A DNA stretch of 64,000 bases. It comes from CBDHEY01 sp965262305. Lineage in GTDB: Bacteria > Pseudomonadota > Gammaproteobacteria > Pseudomonadales > Cellvibrionaceae. Below the pieces are notes generated by a model that saw only the letters and a list, made by a program, of their open reading frames with translations, was not told the origin of the DNA and ran no database searches. A program made the position numbers and the translations under genes. The stretch spans positions 62,001 through 126,000 of the forward strand of contig CBDHEY010000001.1 in assembly GCA_965262305.1 (NCBI GenBank), given 5' to 3'. Shown here piece after piece: positions 27,401 through 34,252 of the stretch (position 1 is its first letter; every line of letters begins with the position of its first letter).

Positions 27401-28361
27401 CTTTCCCAACGGCACCTTCATCTCGGATTTCGCCGCCCGCACCCGTACCCGCTCCAGGAAATGGCGCAATCGCTGTGGGGTGGTTATGGGTTTCCACTTT
27501 CATTAACATGTGAATTGGTTCATGAAAGTACAAATATTCTTTTGACGAGGGGTCTGGATAAAATCGGCCAGCGGTTGCACCTTTGACGACGGATGCGTTG
27601 TCTGAATATGCAGAGAGTACATTTTCTCCACCCTGCTCATACGTGTTTTTAATCATCTTGAACAGTGAGTAGGTCTTGTCGATACCATCTATTGTCCAAC
27701 TTGCATTAAATATTTTATGGCGACAATGTTCCGAGTTTGCTTGAGCAAACATCATTAATTCAATATCGGTAGGATTCCGGTCAAGCCCAATAAAAGCATC
27801 GACTAGATAATCAATTTCATCGTCGGCCAATGCTAAACCTAGTTCAGAATTCGCTTCCGATAGTGCTTCCCTCCCACCACTCAAGATATCTACACGTGTT
27901 AATTCTCTTGGAGTATCATGGGAAAAGATTGCTTCAAGCGATTTAAGAGAATCAAAGCACTCTTCCACCATTTGATCGTGCAACAAATCTGAGAGGCTTT
28001 TTGAATCCACGCCAACAGGAAAACGATATGTGACACCACGTTCAATACGTTTTACTTTCGACAATCCAGCGTTTTTAGCAATGTCTGTCGCTTTCGATGA
28101 CCAAGGTGAAACCGTACCTAATCGTGGAACGACAATAAGCTCGCTAGCTTCGCTTGAATTCAGGTCATTTGACTTATCACCATATGCCAGTAGATTTTCT
28201 AATAACTGATTTTCATTTTCATTTAACGGGGAACTACACTCTACAAAATGCACATAATTAGCATTTATCCAGGAAATCTCGACATCTCGGGCACGTATAT
28301 TTTTGAGTATGTTATTCAAACGAAATTTTGAAAGTGCCGCTGCGCCAGGAAGAATGAGCAT
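24498..28361 (-). CDS. purL: Phosphoribosylformylglycinamidine synthase, large single-chain form
   Basis: 1287 aa, the usual length of the proteobacterial single-chain enzyme. It converts FGAR to FGAM with glutamine in purine synthesis. The linker and two synthetase halves (LMMFAQANSEHCRHKIFNA, KVETHNHPTAIAPFPGAGTG) precede a C-terminal class I glutamine amidotransferase domain from about 1035: FSYGDVLGAGGGWA, the nucleophile in LGVCNGCQMM, and MMPHPERVFR with the His/Glu pair. It is divergent from mltF. Confidence 0.97.
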   Translation of the reverse strand: MLILPGAAALSKFRLNNILKNIRARDVEISWINANYVHFVECSSPLNENENQLLENLLAYGDKSNDLNSSEASELIVVPRLGTVSPWSSKATDIAKNAGLSKVKRIERGVTYRFPVGVDSKSLSDLLHDQMVEECFDSLKSLEAIFSHDTPRELTRVDILSGGREALSEANSELGLALADDEIDYLVDAFIGLDRNPTDIELMMFAQANSEHCRHKIFNASWTIDGIDKTYSLFKMIKNTYEQGGENVLSAYSDNASVVKGATAGRFYPDPSSKEYLYFHEPIHMLMKVETHNHPTAIAPFPGAGTGAGGEIRDEGAVGKGSKPKVGLAGFTVSNLNIPEFPQPWEQDYGKPNRIASALDIMIEGPIGAAAFNNEFGRPNICGYFRTFEESFDGERRGYHKPIMLAGGYGNIKEEHIDQKPFPAGHKLIVLGGPAMLIGLGGGAASSVSSGSSSEDLDFASVQRQNPEMERRCQEVIDQCWQLGEANPIAFIHDVGAGGLSNAFPELAKDGGCGAVFELREVPSDEPSMSPLEIWCNESQERYVMAVAPEMLDNFKAICERERCPYAVVGEATEQQKLLVNDTLFNSNPIDLPMSVLFGKPPKMHRNAETRNYQLEEFEYKNLDIKQAAQRIIQHPAVASKQFLITIGDRSVTGQVHRDQMVGPWQIPVADCAVTTVSYDSYAGEAMSMGECTPLALIDAAASGRMAIGEALTNIAATRIENIQDIKLSANWMCAANHPGEEAKLYETVEAVGMELCPQLGITIPVGKDSMSMRTQWSDAGEEKSVTSPLSLVISAFSPVSDVRKSVTPVLNKNLDFSELLLIDLGKGKNRLGGSIFAQTYNQLGNRTPDIDDAAELKGFFNAIQSCLQKNLIAAYHDRSDGGVFVTLAEMAFAGRCGFEVNLAGKNAHGALFSEELGAVIQVDAKNIDDVNQIFKQQGVGSIIQSIGKINAQGLDINYSVNGYLVYSSDVITLQKLWSTNSYQIQKLRDNPECAEQEFASISAQDPGLSVDLSFDVNENIVSPYINTKIRPKIAILREQGVNGHVEMAAAFQRAGFSAIDVHMSDILSRRTSLQDFKGIVACGGFSYGDVLGAGGGWANTILFNNIAKDEFQSFFHREETFSLGVCNGCQMMSHLKSLIPGADHWPKFMRNLSEQFEARFSLVKIESSPSVLFSSMADSYLPVAVAHGEGRVEYSSEEELRKAESSGTISMRFIDNTLNVSESYPANPNGSPNGITSLTTEDGRATIMMPHPERVFRTVSNSWAPDEWGEDSGWMRLFYNARRYVN

Positions 28362-28721
28362 TATTTGGAAAAGCCTCTTGGTATAGGTTAAAATAACCCG
28401 CGATTGTACTTCAAAAGGACTAAGGGATCAGCAAATCACTGTGATAAGGTCTTCTAGAACGAACAATGTGGTTTTAGCGAATTTTTATAAAGGATAAATA
28501 TGGTCACCAAAACGCATTCTGTGCGCTACCGCACACCATCACTGACTTAAGCAATATGTGGTTGGAAATATTCAAGCCAATTACGAAACAATCTAGTTAA
28601 ATTGCTATCTAAATTTTGTAAATGTGATCCACTCTACACTACACTCATCTCTGAAAAATGTGGAAAAGTTATAAGGAAATGGTTAAAATCGCGCAGTTTT
28701 TAGACAGGTACGCAAGGTAAT
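28362..28721. other. 360-bp divergent promoter region between purL and mltF
   Basis: No full gene. It holds a short open frame at 28500-28550 and a hairpin, TGTGCG-CTAC-CGCACA, at 28520-28535, listed separately. I see no clear PurR-type operator. AAGG before the mltF ATG is its ribosome-binding site. Confidence 0.5.
28500..28550 (+). CDS. Possible 16-codon leader peptide upstream of mltF
   Basis: ATG at 28500 starts a 16-codon frame (MVTKTHSVRYRTPSLT) ending TAA. AAAGGATAA lies just upstream, a better ribosome-binding site than most genes here have. A 6-bp hairpin lies inside the frame. It may be a regulatory leader, a very small protein, or chance. No amino acid run suggests classic attenuation. 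Confidence 0.25.
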   Translation: MVTKTHSVRYRTPSLT

Positions 28722-30224
28722 ATGCCAAAAAGAGCCCTAAAGTTCACAGCTAAAGTCACTTTGAGATCCTTTAGTTTAATGATTAAGTCTGCATTTTTTG
28801 CTGCACTTACGCTTTCGCTCGTATCCAGCAAGATCCCCAGCACCTTAGAAAAAATTCAAAGTTCCGGTAAATTGCATATGGTTTCTCGCAATGGACCAAC
28901 GACATACTACAAAGGAGCTAACGGATATACAGGTTTTGAATACATTGTCGCCAAGCGTTTTGCCAAGCACCTCGGAGTAAAACTAGTAGTGCATGACAGT
29001 GACGACCTTGGACAAATGCTATATGACGTCGCTAATTTGAAATACGATTTTGCTGCTGCAGGACTAACCGTTACGCCAAAACGCCAATTGCTTGTGGATT
29101 TTTCATCGCCATACTTGGATATCACACAGCAGCTTATTTATAGACAAGGTGAAAAGCGACCCCATTCACCCGAAGATCTTATCGGCAAGAAAATATTAGT
29201 CATTGGTAATAGCTCTCACTCTGAACGCTTAAGAGAGCTTAAAAAATTGATTCCTGGAATTACCTGGGAAGAGCGAAATGATGTTGAAATGCTCGATTTG
29301 CTTGAAATGGTTCACAATGGCGATATCGATCATACCGTAGTTGATTCAAATGCATACGATATAAATAATTCAGTTTATCCGAAAGCACGTGTCGCCTTCG
29401 ATATTAGCGAACCACAAAAGCTTGCTTGGGCGTTCCCACAACTTAAGGATAAATCGCTATTTAATGAAGCGCGGAAGTTCTTTGCTAAAGAAAAAACACA
29501 AACTTTAATCGCTGAAACTATCGATGTTTTTTATGGACACCTAGGAAAGCTCGATTACAGTGGTGCACTTGTATTTGCTAACCGAGTTGAAACTCGCCTA
29601 CCTAAATGGAAAGAAAAACTTCAAGAAGCAGCTGAAAAATACGAACTCGATTGGCAGTTGCTCGCTGCATTGAGCTATCAAGAGTCCCATTGGAACCCAA
29701 AAGCAAAGTCTTACACTGGGGTACGAGGTTTTATGATGCTCACTCGTAGGACTGCAAAAGAAATGGGAGTTAAGAATCGTTTAAGTGCAGATCAAAGCAT
29801 CTTTGGAGGGGCAAAGTACTTTAAAAAGATCCATGGACGTATACCCGATAGAATCACCGAGCCAGATCGCACTTGGTTAGCCCTGGCATCATACAATATG
29901 GGTTATGGGCATGTTGAAGATGCGCGTAAAATTACCGAACTAGAAGGTGGTAACCCAGACAAATGGGCCGACGTAAGCCAAAGAGTGCTTCACTTGGAAA
30001 AACGTAAGTATTACAAGTTCACCAAGCACGGTTATGCTCGTGGTAGCGAAGCGGTAGATTACGTTCAAAACATTAGGAATTTCCACACAATTATTGCTTG
30101 GAGTGAGAAGGAAAAACTTGAGCAAATTGCAGAAGCAGAGGTTCCTTACATGGAAGATCAGTTTGCCAAATTAAACCCAGTATTGACAGAGGCGGTTAAA
30201 TCAATCGCAGTTGAGTCGTTATAA
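28722..30224 (+). CDS. mltF: Membrane-bound lytic murein transglycosylase F
   Basis: 500 aa. An N-terminal basic and hydrophobic segment (residues 12-34) exports or anchors the protein. Residues about 45-265 form an SBP_bac_3-like regulatory domain (GYTGFEYIVAKRFAKHLG, LTVTPKRQLLVDFSSPYL). Residues about 300-480 form an SLT lytic transglycosylase domain with catalytic E321 in SYQESHWNPKAKS, then GVRGFMMLT and ALASYNMGYGHV. It cleaves peptidoglycan to 1,6-anhydro-muropeptides. ATG 28722 has AAGG 5 bases upstream. Adjacent divergent purL is a conserved arrangement. Confidence 0.95.
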   Translation: MPKRALKFTAKVTLRSFSLMIKSAFFAALTLSLVSSKIPSTLEKIQSSGKLHMVSRNGPTTYYKGANGYTGFEYIVAKRFAKHLGVKLVVHDSDDLGQMLYDVANLKYDFAAAGLTVTPKRQLLVDFSSPYLDITQQLIYRQGEKRPHSPEDLIGKKILVIGNSSHSERLRELKKLIPGITWEERNDVEMLDLLEMVHNGDIDHTVVDSNAYDINNSVYPKARVAFDISEPQKLAWAFPQLKDKSLFNEARKFFAKEKTQTLIAETIDVFYGHLGKLDYSGALVFANRVETRLPKWKEKLQEAAEKYELDWQLLAALSYQESHWNPKAKSYTGVRGFMMLTRRTAKEMGVKNRLSADQSIFGGAKYFKKIHGRIPDRITEPDRTWLALASYNMGYGHVEDARKITELEGGNPDKWADVSQRVLHLEKRKYYKFTKHGYARGSEAVDYVQNIRNFHTIIAWSEKEKLEQIAEAEVPYMEDQFAKLNPVLTEAVKSIAVESL

Positions 30225-30229
30225 AATTT

Positions 30230-30254
30230 CTCGGTGGCGTTAACAGCCACCGAA
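30230..30254. terminator. Bidirectional terminator between mltF and the GST gene
   Basis: CGGTGGC (30232-30238) and GCCACCG (30246-30252) flank a seven-base loop, with AAAATT/AATTTT-type stretches on both sides. It serves the two convergent genes. Confidence 0.75.
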
Positions 30255-30266
30255 AATTCTGACCTA

Positions 30267-30872
30267 TTAGCACACAACCTTCTGCCACGCAGGAATCTCG
30301 GCTAATCTGCCTAGCCAATCACGGACACTAGCATAATTATCCATCGGATATTTTGCTTCTTCCATACGCATGAAAAATCCCGCCAAACAAAAATCAGCAA
30401 CGGTTAAATCATCCCCGACCAAATATTTATTTTTGGATACTTGCGTATTCAAAAGCGGCATAAACCGATGAAAGTGCTCTGTCGCCTGTTCGACAGCCGT
30501 CTTATTCGTTTCCAACCCAAAGTAAGTCGGCGCAATATAATTGTTAAACAACAACCCTCCGACACCTTTTATGAAGTGCGCTTGCTCCCAAAACAACCAT
30601 TGCATCATTTCTGCGCGACTTTTTAATTCATTTGGGAAAAGCGTATTTTCAGTTTGAGAAGCCAAATAAAGCAAAATAGCGTTTGATTCTCTCAAACAAA
30701 AATCACCATCTTCTAATACCGGCACTGCCCCCATAGGATTTAATCCCAAAAACTCCTCTTCTTTTAGTTCACTTATTTCATGAAAAACTATTTCAACTGG
30801 AAGCTCTAGATATTCGATTATTAATCGAGTTTTGCGTGCATTTGGTGACGCACCTAATACATGTAATTTCAT
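30267..30872 (-). CDS. Glutathione S-transferase family protein
   Basis: 201 aa from the preferred start (frame opens two codons earlier, at 30878). AGAGG is about 8 bases before ATG 30872 but only 2-3 before the first ATG. The N-terminal thioredoxin-like domain has LHVLGASPNARKTRLIIEYL, the cis-Pro motif GAVPVLED and the glutathione-binding ESNAILLYLA. The helical domain follows from about 85, with LTVADFCLAGFF. It is divergent from an HxlR regulator whose likely operators lie in the shared promoter, so it is probably its target. The physiological substrate is unknown. Confidence 0.9.
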   Translation of the reverse strand: MKLHVLGASPNARKTRLIIEYLELPVEIVFHEISELKEEEFLGLNPMGAVPVLEDGDFCLRESNAILLYLASQTENTLFPNELKSRAEMMQWLFWEQAHFIKGVGGLLFNNYIAPTYFGLETNKTAVEQATEHFHRFMPLLNTQVSKNKYLVGDDLTVADFCLAGFFMRMEEAKYPMDNYASVRDWLGRLAEIPAWQKVVC

Positions 30873-30928
30873 AATCATTGCCTCTTGTAATAAGTTCGGA
30901 ATTATTCATTTTATTGCTACGGTTAATC

Positions 30929-30945
30929 ACTTGTATCATACAAGT
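30929..30945. promoter_or_regulatory. Palindromic operator 1, probably for the HxlR regulator
   Basis: ACTTGTA-TCA-TACAAGT, a perfect 7+7 inverted repeat with a 3-base centre. The same arms occur 36 bp further on. It lies in the GST/HxlR divergent promoter, on the GST-proximal side. Confidence 0.8.
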
Positions 30946-30964
30946 ATTTTCACAATAACCAAAA

Positions 30965-30981
30965 ACTTGTAAAATACAAGT
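30965..30981. promoter_or_regulatory. Palindromic operator 2, probably for the HxlR regulator
   Basis: ACTTGTA-AAA-TACAAGT, with arms identical to operator 1 and only the central three bases different. It lies 24-40 bp before the regulator ATG, so binding there would probably block or modulate its own promoter. Confidence 0.8.
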
Positions 30982-31004
30982 GAAATTTTTGTTAATATGG
31001 TGCT

Positions 31005-31373
31005 ATGCCAAAGAAAAAACTTGTACACGCAGAAAAATCCCACTGCCCGCTTGCACGATCACTGGATATTCTAGGTGACAAGTGGACCCTACTTATTTTG
31101 AGGGATATGGTATTTTTTGGGAAAAATCGTTTTCGAGACCTACTCAGTTCACCAGAGAGCATTCCAACGAATGTTCTAAGTGACAGATTAAAATTGCTTG
31201 AGATCAACGAAATGATCACAAAATCAAACTACACACCCAACAGGTATGAATATCACCTGACTGAAAAAGGCAAGAATATAAAACCGGTTTTACTCGCATT
31301 AATAGACTGGGGTGGAAACTATAACTTTTCCGAACAGAGAAATAATTTGGTGAATAAAGATGAAAATGCGTAA
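31005..31373 (+). CDS. HxlR family transcriptional regulator
   Basis: 122 aa. Winged helix-turn-helix with the HxlR start pattern: a cysteine (C14, in SHCPLARSLDILGDKW) near the N-terminus, LLILRDMVF, FRDLLSSPESIPTNVLSDRLKLL and YHLTEKGK. The conserved cysteine in this family often senses electrophiles or oxidants. Together with the divergent glutathione S-transferase and twin palindromes this suggests a reactive-compound response. Its stop is 12 bp from the convergent tadA stop. Confidence 0.92.
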   Translation: MPKKKLVHAEKSHCPLARSLDILGDKWTLLILRDMVFFGKNRFRDLLSSPESIPTNVLSDRLKLLEINEMITKSNYTPNRYEYHLTEKGKNIKPVLLALIDWGGNYNFSEQRNNLVNKDENA

Positions 31374-31385
31374 TTAAAACTAATT

Positions 31386-31883
31386 TTAGTCCGATGGATT
31401 ATTTGGCCGTTCTGATTTCTTCTGACTTCGTCGCATTTGAAAAAAATCTTTTATCAATTCAGAGGATTCTTGCTCAAGGCAGCCGCCAACCCAACTCAAT
31501 TGATGATTGTAAACATCTATAAAGTCTAAAATCGGATTACTATCTAACACCCCTGCTTTAGGCTCTTTCGCACCGTAAACAACCCTAGAAACACGTGCAT
31601 GAACTAATGCTCCAAAACACATAGTACAGGGCTCTATCGTCACAAAGAGTGTTGAACCGGGTAATCGATAATTTTGACAGCGGGTTCCCGCGTCTTTCAG
31701 CGCCACTATTTCTGCATGAGCACTCGGGTCACAGGAACTTATGGGCTGATTATAGCCTTTTCCTATTAAAGCATTGTCTCGAACTAAGACCGCGCCTATA
31801 GGCACTTCACCTTTGTTATAAGCTTCTCTCGCCAACAAAAGTGCTTGAGCCATCCAATGCTTATCATTTAAATCAAATGCCAC
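31386..31883 (-). CDS. tadA: tRNA-specific adenosine deaminase
   Basis: 165 aa. Converts A34 to inosine in tRNA-Arg(ACG). Zinc site HAE (H56-E58) and PCTMC (C86, C89) are intact, with EVPIGAVLVRD and VVYGAKEPKAG as further family markers. It is followed on its strand, after 12 bp, by the convergent HxlR gene and preceded by rlmA with a 19-bp gap, so rlmA-tadA may be one transcript. Confidence 0.96.
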   Translation of the reverse strand: MAFDLNDKHWMAQALLLAREAYNKGEVPIGAVLVRDNALIGKGYNQPISSCDPSAHAEIVALKDAGTRCQNYRLPGSTLFVTIEPCTMCFGALVHARVSRVVYGAKEPKAGVLDSNPILDFIDVYNHQLSWVGGCLEQESSELIKDFFQMRRSQKKSERPNNPSD

Positions 31884-31902
31884 GGTTACCTGCCTACTCG
31901 CA

Positions 31903-32751
31903 TTACTTGGCTACCTGCATTACCTGAATAACAAAATCAGCTTCAACAGAATAAGTATGTAATCGTGACAAATCAAACTTAGCATCAGAGTATCCATGCC
32001 AATTTAACGGTGTCATTCCCATAAGGTTTTTTATGTCGTCTGAAGACTTGAGATACAGTTCTCGACTAACTTGAACTTGATCTAAACAAGCGAACTCATT
32101 ATCAACGTCTGGAATAGCATGCAAATTTACCTCCTTATAAATCTTTTCTTTAATTTGATAAAGATGCCGAGGACCGGGAGATACCTTAATAAAAAACCCT
32201 TCAGGTTTTAAGGTTCTCAAAACTTCTTCAGCGGAATAAGGAGAAAAAATGCTTAATGCGATATCTACTGTTTCTGAAATAACAGGCAAATTGAATGTAC
32301 TTCCCACCGCAAATTCAAAGTCTTTGTATTGGGTTGCGGCTCGTCGATTAGCGACTTTAGAAATATCGATACCGAAAGCACTTAATCTTAGCTTTGATTC
32401 TCGAGTCAATGTGCTATAAAACTTATCTAAATAATAGCCTTCCCCCGAACCTAAATCTAATAAATTAAACGGTCTAGATTGCGAAAAATCGATTGCTCGA
32501 CTCATGACTTCAATGATGGAATCAATAAGAAAATCATAATATCCTTGCTCCAGAAAACCTCTTCTAGCATCAATCATCACGCGACTATCGCCAGGATCTT
32601 TACTCTTTTTTTGATTAGACAAAAGGAAATTACAATAGCCTTGTTTTGCGCGATCAAAGCTATGTCCGTTGCCACAAACATAACCAGTGCGACTTAAAAC
32701 TAACGGAAGTGCACAATTAGGACACTTCCAAAATATATTTCTATTTAACAC
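31903..32751 (-). CDS. rlmA: 23S rRNA (guanine-N1)-methyltransferase RlmA
   Basis: 282 aa. The N-terminal zinc finger has C10, C13, C26 and H30 (WKCPNC, YVCGNGH), followed by FDRAKQGYCNFLL, as in RlmA(I), which methylates G745 of 23S rRNA. The SAM-binding motif is NLLDLGSGEGYY (about 94-105). ALSIFSPYSAEEVLRTLKPEG matches the active region of the family. Upstream of tadA on the same strand. Confidence 0.93.
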   Translation of the reverse strand: MLNRNIFWKCPNCALPLVLSRTGYVCGNGHSFDRAKQGYCNFLLSNQKKSKDPGDSRVMIDARRGFLEQGYYDFLIDSIIEVMSRAIDFSQSRPFNLLDLGSGEGYYLDKFYSTLTRESKLRLSAFGIDISKVANRRAATQYKDFEFAVGSTFNLPVISETVDIALSIFSPYSAEEVLRTLKPEGFFIKVSPGPRHLYQIKEKIYKEVNLHAIPDVDNEFACLDQVQVSRELYLKSSDDIKNLMGMTPLNWHGYSDAKFDLSRLHTYSVEADFVIQVMQVAK

Positions 32752-32770
32752 GTCAGAATTCTATAAATAT

Positions 32771-32995
32771 CTAAGCTTTAGTGACTAGTTCAAACCTTTT
32801 GGTTTTAATTCCATCAACCTCAACCGTTTCCGTAAACATTTCTAAAGGACGCACCCACAAATCGAAATCACCGTATAAACATCGATAAACCACAAGTTTT
32901 TCCTCTGTTTCAGAGTGAGTCGCAAGGCCAATTACTTCATAATCATTTCCTTTATAATGTCGGTAAATTCCATTTGTGATCAACTCAATAGACAT
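32771..32995 (-). CDS. DUF1653 domain protein
   Basis: 74 aa. The whole protein is one DUF1653 domain: GIYRHYKGNDYEVIGLATHSE, VVYRCLYGDFDLWVRPLEMF and a final KRFELV. The domain is a small beta-rich module of unknown function, often a stand-alone protein. It precedes rlmA by 19 bp on the same strand and probably starts that transcript. Confidence 0.88.
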   Translation of the reverse strand: MSIELITNGIYRHYKGNDYEVIGLATHSETEEKLVVYRCLYGDFDLWVRPLEMFTETVEVDGIKTKRFELVTKA

Positions 32996-33255
32996 AAATT
33001 AACTCTTTTCAATTAATCAATAAAAAGATTTACTTGTCGATTCTGATTTCTAAATAGAAAACGAGTAACTACAAGCCGTATATTTTCAAGAAATTCGCTA
33101 CCTTAGGAAAATAACCAATCATATTTTCTCAAACCCCATTCAAAAAAACCCACCTACTGAAATCCATACTTTTAATTACGAACATAGTTTACGAGTAAAT
33201 AAGAAAGATCTACCATATCGCCCAAATACTACAACCAAGAAAAAACCGAATTTTA

Positions 33256-33699
33256 ATGAACAAAATTCTGATTATAGTGGGTTCTGTCATGGGTACAGCA
33301 GTAGAAGTTGCTAATATTCTTCGCCAAGAACTAAGTTATCTCGGTCACGAAGTTAAAATTAACTCAAATTTTGACTCTTCAGACTTGAATGACCCAAAGG
33401 AAATCATATTAGTTTGCACATCAAGCACCGGAATGGGTGATATTCCAGATAATATTTCACCATTTTATCATTATTTGACAATAAAGAATCCTACTTTGTC
33501 GGATCGTTTTTATGGAATCGTAAGCCTTGGTGATAGCTCATATCCAAACTTCGCAGAAGCAGGAAATATCTTTGATACAGCACTGGATAAGCTAGGAGCA
33601 AAAAAAATTGGAGAAACACTCACTCTTGATGCCATACTCGTCGATGACTACGAAAGTGAAGTAAAAGCTTGGCTTAAAAACTGGTCATTATTAATCTAA
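33256..33699 (+). CDS. Flavodoxin-domain protein, MioC-like
   Basis: 147 aa. A short FMN-binding flavodoxin fold: the phosphate loop GSVMGTAVEVA near the N-terminus, CTSSTGMGDIPDN at the second flavin loop, and GIVSLGDSSYPNFAEAG at the third. The last two match MioC and cytochrome P450-reductase-type flavodoxin domains more than true flavodoxins. It probably transfers single electrons to an unidentified partner. It is 13 bp before fldB. Confidence 0.87.
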   Translation: MNKILIIVGSVMGTAVEVANILRQELSYLGHEVKINSNFDSSDLNDPKEIILVCTSSTGMGDIPDNISPFYHYLTIKNPTLSDRFYGIVSLGDSSYPNFAEAGNIFDTALDKLGAKKIGETLTLDAILVDDYESEVKAWLKNWSLLI

Positions 33700-33712
33700 T
33701 TCTATTATCTAT

Positions 33713-34252
33713 ATGTCATCAAAATCACGCGCACTAATAGGCCTTTTTTACGGCAGTTCCACATGTTATACAGAAATAGCCGCAGAAAAAATTCAAAATA
33801 CTCTGGGCGAAGGCAGAGTTGATCTATTCAATGTAGTCGATCATCCAATCGCTGAAGCACTATTCTATGATTTCATTATTATGGGCATCCCTACCTGGGA
33901 CTACGGAGAGTTACAAGAAGACTGGGAAGAAGTTTGGGATGAATTAAATGATATTGACTTTAGTGGAAAAAAAATTGCAATTTACGGCCTAGGAGACCAG
34001 CTTGGCTACCCTGAGTGGTTCCAAGATGCCATGGGCTACTTACACTCAGTGTTAAAAAAGCAGCAGGCGACTCTCGTGGGATATTGGCCAAATCAAGGCT
34101 ATGACTTTGAAGAGTCTCAAGCACTAACACCAGACAAAAATTTTTTTGTCGGGTTAGCGCTCGACGAAGAAAATGAATTTGAATTAACTGACCAAAGAAT
34201 TAGATCATGGTGCCAACAAGTTATATCGGAATTTGGTATCGATTTTAAATGA
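33713..34252 (+). CDS. fldB: Flavodoxin, long-chain FldB type
   Basis: 179 aa. FMN phosphate loop LFYGSSTCYTEIAA at the start, MGIPTWDYGELQEDWEE (second loop, with the flavin-stacking Trp) and GLGDQLGYPEWFQDAMGYL are flavodoxin hallmarks; the C-terminal WCQQVISEFG fits FldB. It donates electrons to reductive enzymes. The stop overlaps the mnmC ATG by 4 bp, so translation is coupled. Confidence 0.92.
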   Translation: MSSKSRALIGLFYGSSTCYTEIAAEKIQNTLGEGRVDLFNVVDHPIAEALFYDFIIMGIPTWDYGELQEDWEEVWDELNDIDFSGKKIAIYGLGDQLGYPEWFQDAMGYLHSVLKKQQATLVGYWPNQGYDFEESQALTPDKNFFVGLALDEENEFELTDQRIRSWCQQVISEFGIDFK

